NCBI RefSeq assembly: GCF_003574445.1
Contig: NZ_KZ984558.1
Location: forward strand, 1 to 64,000
Length of the DNA: 64,000 nt
From: Streptomyces sp. YIM 130001
GTDB taxonomy: Bacteria; Actinomycetota; Actinomycetes; Streptomycetales; Streptomycetaceae
Reading direction: 5' to 3'
The notes under the pieces: generated by a model
What the model was told of the DNA's origin: nothing
The model's input: the letters and a program-made list of their open reading frames with translations, nothing else
Databases searched by the model: none
Part shown: positions 60,676 to 64,000 of the stretch, piece by piece
How positions within the stretch are numbered: position 1 is the first letter of the stretch
Layout: every line of letters begins with the position of its first letter
Made by a program: the position numbers and the translations under genes

Positions 60676-62199
60676 ATGCCGGCCTTGCTGACGATGCGAG
60701 ACGTGTCCAAGAGCTTCCTGGGAGTACGAGTCCTCAGTGATGTGTCCCTCGACCTGGAGGCGGGAGAGGTGCACGCACTGGTGGGGGAGAACGGCGCAGG
60801 CAAATCCACGCTGATGAAGATCCTGGCCGGAGAGCACGAACCGGACAGCGGCACCATCCGGATCGACGGAACCGAGCACGCCTTCAGCCACCCGTCACAG
60901 GCCCAGGCCGCCGGAATCGGCATCATCCACCAGGAGTTCGCGCTGCTGCCGCACCGGACCGTCGCCGAGAACGTCTTCCTCGGCCGCGAACCGGTACGTC
61001 GCGGACTCGTCGACCGGCGCGCCATGGAGGAGCGCACCGCGCACCTGCTCACCGAACTCGGCGAGCACGGCATCACCCCCCGCACGTACATCCACGACCT
61101 GTCCGTCGCCCGCCAGCAGACCGTCGAGATCGTCAAGGCCCTGGTGGGGCGCGCCGACCCGAAACGTTCCGAGGACTCCGGCGTCCGCGTCCTGGTCATG
61201 GACGAACCGACCGCACCGCTCGCCGATCACGAGGTCGGCCTCCTGCACGACCTGGTCCGCCGCCTCACCGACCGCGGACTCGGCATCCTCTACATCTCGC
61301 ACCGCCTGCGCGAGGTCTTCGACCTCTCCCGCCGGGTCACCGTCCTCAAGGACGGCCGGCACATCACCACCGTGCCCACCGCCGAGACCGACACCGAGCA
61401 GGTGGTGCGCGCCATGGTCGGCCGCGAACTCGGCACCTACTACCCGCCGCGCGCCCGTCCCGAGGAACTCGGCGACGTCGCACTCACCGTCCGGGGCGGC
61501 GGCAACAGCCGGATCAGCGGTATCGGCCTGGACCTGCGCGCGGGTGAAGTGACCGGCGTAGCAGGCCTCCAGGGATCCGGCCGCACCTCACTCGCACGGG
61601 CTCTGTTCGGCGCCGCGCCGTTCACCGAAGGCACCATGAACGTCGCCGGCCAGGAACTGCGACCCGGCAGCCCGCGCCAGGCCATCCGCGCCGGCATCGC
61701 CCTGGTCACCGAGGACCGCAAAGCCGAGGGCCTCGCCCTGCGCCAGTCCGTCCGCGACAACGCCCTCCTGGTCACCCGCGCGGTCCCCGCCCGCGGAAGG
61801 CGGTCCGCGAGCCGCTCCCTCACCGCTCTCCTGGAACGAGTGACCCTGCAGTCCCGCGGCGAGGACCAGCAGGCCCGCTACCTCTCGGGCGGCAACCAGC
61901 AGAAGGTCGTCATCGCCAAATGGCTCGCCGCGGGACCCCGCGTCCTGCTCTTCGACGAGCCCACCCGCGGTGTCGACGTCGGCGCCAAATCCGCCATCCA
62001 CACCCTGGTACGCGAACTCGCCCGCGACGGCCTCGCGGTCCTGATCGTGTCGTCCGAACTGCCCGAACTCATCGGCATGAGCGACCGCATCCTGGTCATG
62101 GCCGACGGACGCCTCGCGGGCGAACTGCCCGCAGGCGCCGCCGAGGAGGACATCATGCGCCTCGCCACCGGCGGCGACCGGCGGGAGGACGCCGCATGA
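60676..62199 (+). CDS. Sugar ABC transporter ATP-binding protein (RbsA/XylG type)
   Basis: A 507-residue ATPase with two nucleotide-binding domains. The first has Walker A GENGAGKSTLMKILAG, signature LSVARQQTVEIVKALV and Walker B VLVMDEPTAPLAD. The second has a degenerate Walker A (GLQGSGRTSLARALFG), a proper signature LSGGNQQKVVIAKWLA and LLFDEPTRGVDVGAKS. This asymmetry is the RbsA pattern. AAGGAG precedes the ATG by 10 bases. It is divergent from a ROK regulator and overlaps the first permease by 4 bases. The sugar is unknown: ribose, xylose and rhamnose importers share this form. Confidence 0.92.
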   Translation: MPALLTMRDVSKSFLGVRVLSDVSLDLEAGEVHALVGENGAGKSTLMKILAGEHEPDSGTIRIDGTEHAFSHPSQAQAAGIGIIHQEFALLPHRTVAENVFLGREPVRRGLVDRRAMEERTAHLLTELGEHGITPRTYIHDLSVARQQTVEIVKALVGRADPKRSEDSGVRVLVMDEPTAPLADHEVGLLHDLVRRLTDRGLGILYISHRLREVFDLSRRVTVLKDGRHITTVPTAETDTEQVVRAMVGRELGTYYPPRARPEELGDVALTVRGGGNSRISGIGLDLRAGEVTGVAGLQGSGRTSLARALFGAAPFTEGTMNVAGQELRPGSPRQAIRAGIALVTEDRKAEGLALRQSVRDNALLVTRAVPARGRRSASRSLTALLERVTLQSRGEDQQARYLSGGNQQKVVIAKWLAAGPRVLLFDEPTRGVDVGAKSAIHTLVRELARDGLAVLIVSSELPELIGMSDRILVMADGRLAGELPAGAAEEDIMRLATGGDRREDAA

Positions 62200-63194
62200 C
62201 CGGAACCGCACTCGCACCCCCGGCCGTCAAGCCGTCCACGGTCCGCGCCTCCCGGCTCACCGACCCCGCCGTCGGTGTATGGATCGCCGCCTTCGTCGTC
62301 ACCCTGCTCGGCTGGCTCGTCGTCACCCTGGACGGCGGCACCTTCTTCAGCCGCGCCAACATCGTCGTCATCCTGTCCAACTGCGTCGCCCTCGGCCTGG
62401 TCGCCGTAGGACAGACCGCCGTGATCCTGACCGGCTCGCTCGACCTGTCCGTCGCCTACCTCATCGGTCTCGGCACCCTGGTCGCCGCGGAGACCATGGA
62501 GAGCGGCAGCGTCATCGGCGCGATCCTCATGGTGCTCGCACTGTCGACCGCCGTCGGCCTCGCCAACGGCCTCGTCGTCACCGGCCTCAAGGTCAACGCC
62601 TTCATCGCCACCCTGGGCACCGGATTCATCCTGCGCGGCTGGATCGAGGACAACTACACCGGACCCGCGGGCAAGGTCCCCGCCTCCTTCCAGCGGCTCG
62701 GCTACGACCGCATCGGCTTCGTGCCCGTCTCGGTGTTCCTCCTCATCGCCGTCGCCGTGGCCCTGTGGGTGCTCCTCAAGTACACGCGCCTCGGACACCA
62801 CATGTACGCGACCGGCGGCGACGAACACGCGGCCCGCCTGTCCGGGGTACGCACCCGCCGCACCGTCGTCCTCGCCCACGTCCTGTGCTCGCTCTGCGTC
62901 GGGGCCGCCGCCCTGTTCCTCGCCGCCCGGCTCGGTGCCGGAGCGCCCTGGGCCGGCACCGAGGCACGCTACGACCTCGAGTCGATCGCCGCCGTCGTCC
63001 TCGGCGGTACGGTCCTGGCCGGCGGACGCGGGGGAGTGGCCGGCACCCTCGGCGGCGTCCTGGTGCTCGCCGTACTCGACAGCGTCTTCAACCAGCTGTC
63101 CGTCGACCCCTTCTTCAAGAATGTCGTCCGCGGCGTCGTGATCATCGCGGCGGTCGCCCTCTACGCCCGACGCGGCAGCAGGAGGTCCGCATGA
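62196..63194 (+). CDS. Sugar ABC transporter permease, first subunit
   Basis: A 332-residue permease with about 8-10 hydrophobic helices. VGQTAVILTGSLDLSVAYLI contains the family-typical GxxDLSVG-like motif, and VNAFIATLGTGFILRGW and RYDLESIAAVVLGGTVLAGG are RbsC signatures. ATGA overlaps join it to the ATPase (start 62196) and the second permease (end 63194), so all three are co-translated. Pairing with a second, different permease suggests a heterodimeric channel as in rhamnose-type transporters. Confidence 0.9.
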   Translation: MTGTALAPPAVKPSTVRASRLTDPAVGVWIAAFVVTLLGWLVVTLDGGTFFSRANIVVILSNCVALGLVAVGQTAVILTGSLDLSVAYLIGLGTLVAAETMESGSVIGAILMVLALSTAVGLANGLVVTGLKVNAFIATLGTGFILRGWIEDNYTGPAGKVPASFQRLGYDRIGFVPVSVFLLIAVAVALWVLLKYTRLGHHMYATGGDEHAARLSGVRTRRTVVLAHVLCSLCVGAAALFLAARLGAGAPWAGTEARYDLESIAAVVLGGTVLAGGRGGVAGTLGGVLVLAVLDSVFNQLSVDPFFKNVVRGVVIIAAVALYARRGSRRSA

Positions 63195-64000
63195 CCGCCA
63201 CGGCCTCCGCCGCGAAGACGCCCCCGAAGCGACGGCTCGCCGCCGCGCTCGGCACCGGCGCTCCCGTCTACGCCCTGCTCGTCCTCCTGCTCGCCGCCCT
63301 CGCCCTCACCGACCCCGGCTTCTACGAACCGGACCGCTTCCTGGCCTTCGTCAAGCGGGCCGCGCCCCTGGTGATCCTCGCCGCCGGACAGTATCTGGTC
63401 ATCGTCAGCGGCCAGTTCGACCTGTCCGTCGGGGCGATCGTCACGGCCGGCGTGGTCGTCGCAGCCGAGCTGTACGGCTCGTTCCCGGAGGCGTCCTGGC
63501 TGGTCGTCACGCTCGCCCTGCTGCTCGGCGGAGCCGTCGTCGGGCTGGTCAACGGGCTGATCAGTACGGCCCTGAGAGTGCCCTCGTTCATCACCACGCT
63601 CGGCATGATGCTGATCCTCGAGGGCGCCGTCTTCTACTGGACGGGCGGCTCTCCGCACGGCTCCCTGACCGAGAGCTTCCGCGCGCTCGGCCGCGGCACC
63701 GCCTTCGGCTGGCTGCCCTGGGCCGTCCTCGCATGCGCGGCCGCCGGCCTCCTCGCCGTACGTCTGATGCGCTCCGACTTCGGCCGCACCCTGATCGCCA
63801 CCGGCGACAGCGAACGCACCGCAGCCCTCGCCGGGGTCCGCGTGCACCGCGTCCGCATCGTCGCCTTCATCCTGTCCGGCGTGGCAGCAGCTCTGGCCGC
63901 CGTCCTGGTCGGCGGCTTCTCCGGAGTCTCCGCCCAGGCGGGCCGCGGCCTGGAGTTCGAGGCCATCACCGCCGTCGTCCTCGGCGGAGTGGTACTCGGC
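63191..64000 (+). CDS. Sugar ABC transporter permease, second subunit (truncated by window end)
   Basis: At least 270 residues of an RbsC-like permease. GQYLVIVSGQFDLSVGAIVT, VPSFITTLGMMLILEG and GLEFEAITAVVLGGVVLG are the conserved segments. It starts within an ATGA overlap with the first permease, with GGAGG 5 bases upstream. It differs clearly from the first subunit. The periplasmic-type binding protein expected for such an importer is not in the window; it is probably downstream. The end of the gene is not seen. Confidence 0.9.
   Translation, partial: MTATASAAKTPPKRRLAAALGTGAPVYALLVLLLAALALTDPGFYEPDRFLAFVKRAAPLVILAAGQYLVIVSGQFDLSVGAIVTAGVVVAAELYGSFPEASWLVVTLALLLGGAVVGLVNGLISTALRVPSFITTLGMMLILEGAVFYWTGGSPHGSLTESFRALGRGTAFGWLPWAVLACAAAGLLAVRLMRSDFGRTLIATGDSERTAALAGVRVHRVRIVAFILSGVAAALAAVLVGGFSGVSAQAGRGLEFEAITAVVLGGVVLG

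Overview
The window reads as a chromosomal segment of a high-G+C actinomycete, almost certainly a Streptomyces or close relative. Third codon positions are nearly always G or C, TTG and GTG starts follow strong Shine-Dalgarno sequences, two exported enzymes carry twin-arginine signals, and several families typical of the genus are present (ROK regulators, DUF397, ECF42 sigma factor with a DGPF protein, Ser/Thr kinase with TPRs). I see no rRNA, tRNA, CRISPR array, transposase or phage gene. No stretch longer than about 300 bases lacks a gene.

Layout. 1-4.3 kb is a pentose block: divergent xylA (partial) and xylB, then a GH31 alpha-xylosidase. 4.3-6.0 kb has a methyltransferase and an acetyltransferase, closed by strong hairpins. 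6.0-8.1 kb is a dhaKLM dihydroxyacetone kinase operon. 8.3-15.4 kb holds a TetR/SDR divergent pair with a nested operator, a PucR-type regulator beside an aldehyde dehydrogenase, two small genes, a NUDIX hydrolase and a BASS-type transporter. 15.4-18.7 kb is an exported GH78 alpha-L-rhamnosidase. 19.0-21.3 kb has a two-part acetyltransferase and a FadE26-like acyl-CoA dehydrogenase behind a KstR-type box. 21.5-23.5 kb carries two overlapping, divergent-looking 2OG-Fe(II) oxygenases of AlkB-like character in a patch that looks less GC-rich. 23.7-31.9 kb contains another TetR/SDR pair, a VOC protein, an MpaB-like protein overlapping a kinase-TPR protein, a phytoene-desaturase-like oxidoreductase and a proline/glutamine-rich membrane protein. 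31.9-46.4 kb holds an exported serine hydrolase, a nitronate monooxygenase/acyl-CoA ligase operon, a ChaA-like antiporter, an exported Ntn acylase, a second acyl-CoA ligase, an ArsR/MFS divergent pair and phenylacetate-CoA ligase.

The clearest system is at 46.6-52.5 kb: fadD19-like ligase divergent from echA19-like hydratase, DUF35 protein, ltp4-like and ltp3-like aldolase subunits. Gene content and the divergent arrangement match, as I recall it, the mycobacterial locus for removing the side chain of C-24-branched sterols. A perfect match to the KstR consensus lies in the divergent promoter and another lies 28 kb away before the FadE26-like gene, so the two loci may form one regulon. A second palindromic motif is shared by the divergent promoter and the nitronate monooxygenase/ligase operon at 33.8 kb.

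The right end (52.5-64 kb) has a DUF397 protein, a two-gene ABC exporter, an ECF42 sigma factor with its DGPF partner and a probable self-recognised promoter, an exported peptidoglycan amidase, and a ROK regulator divergent from a ribose/xylose-type ABC importer with two different permeases, the second cut by the window end. With the xyl genes at the left end this gives a window rich in plant-sugar and lipid catabolism, each unit with its own local regulator.
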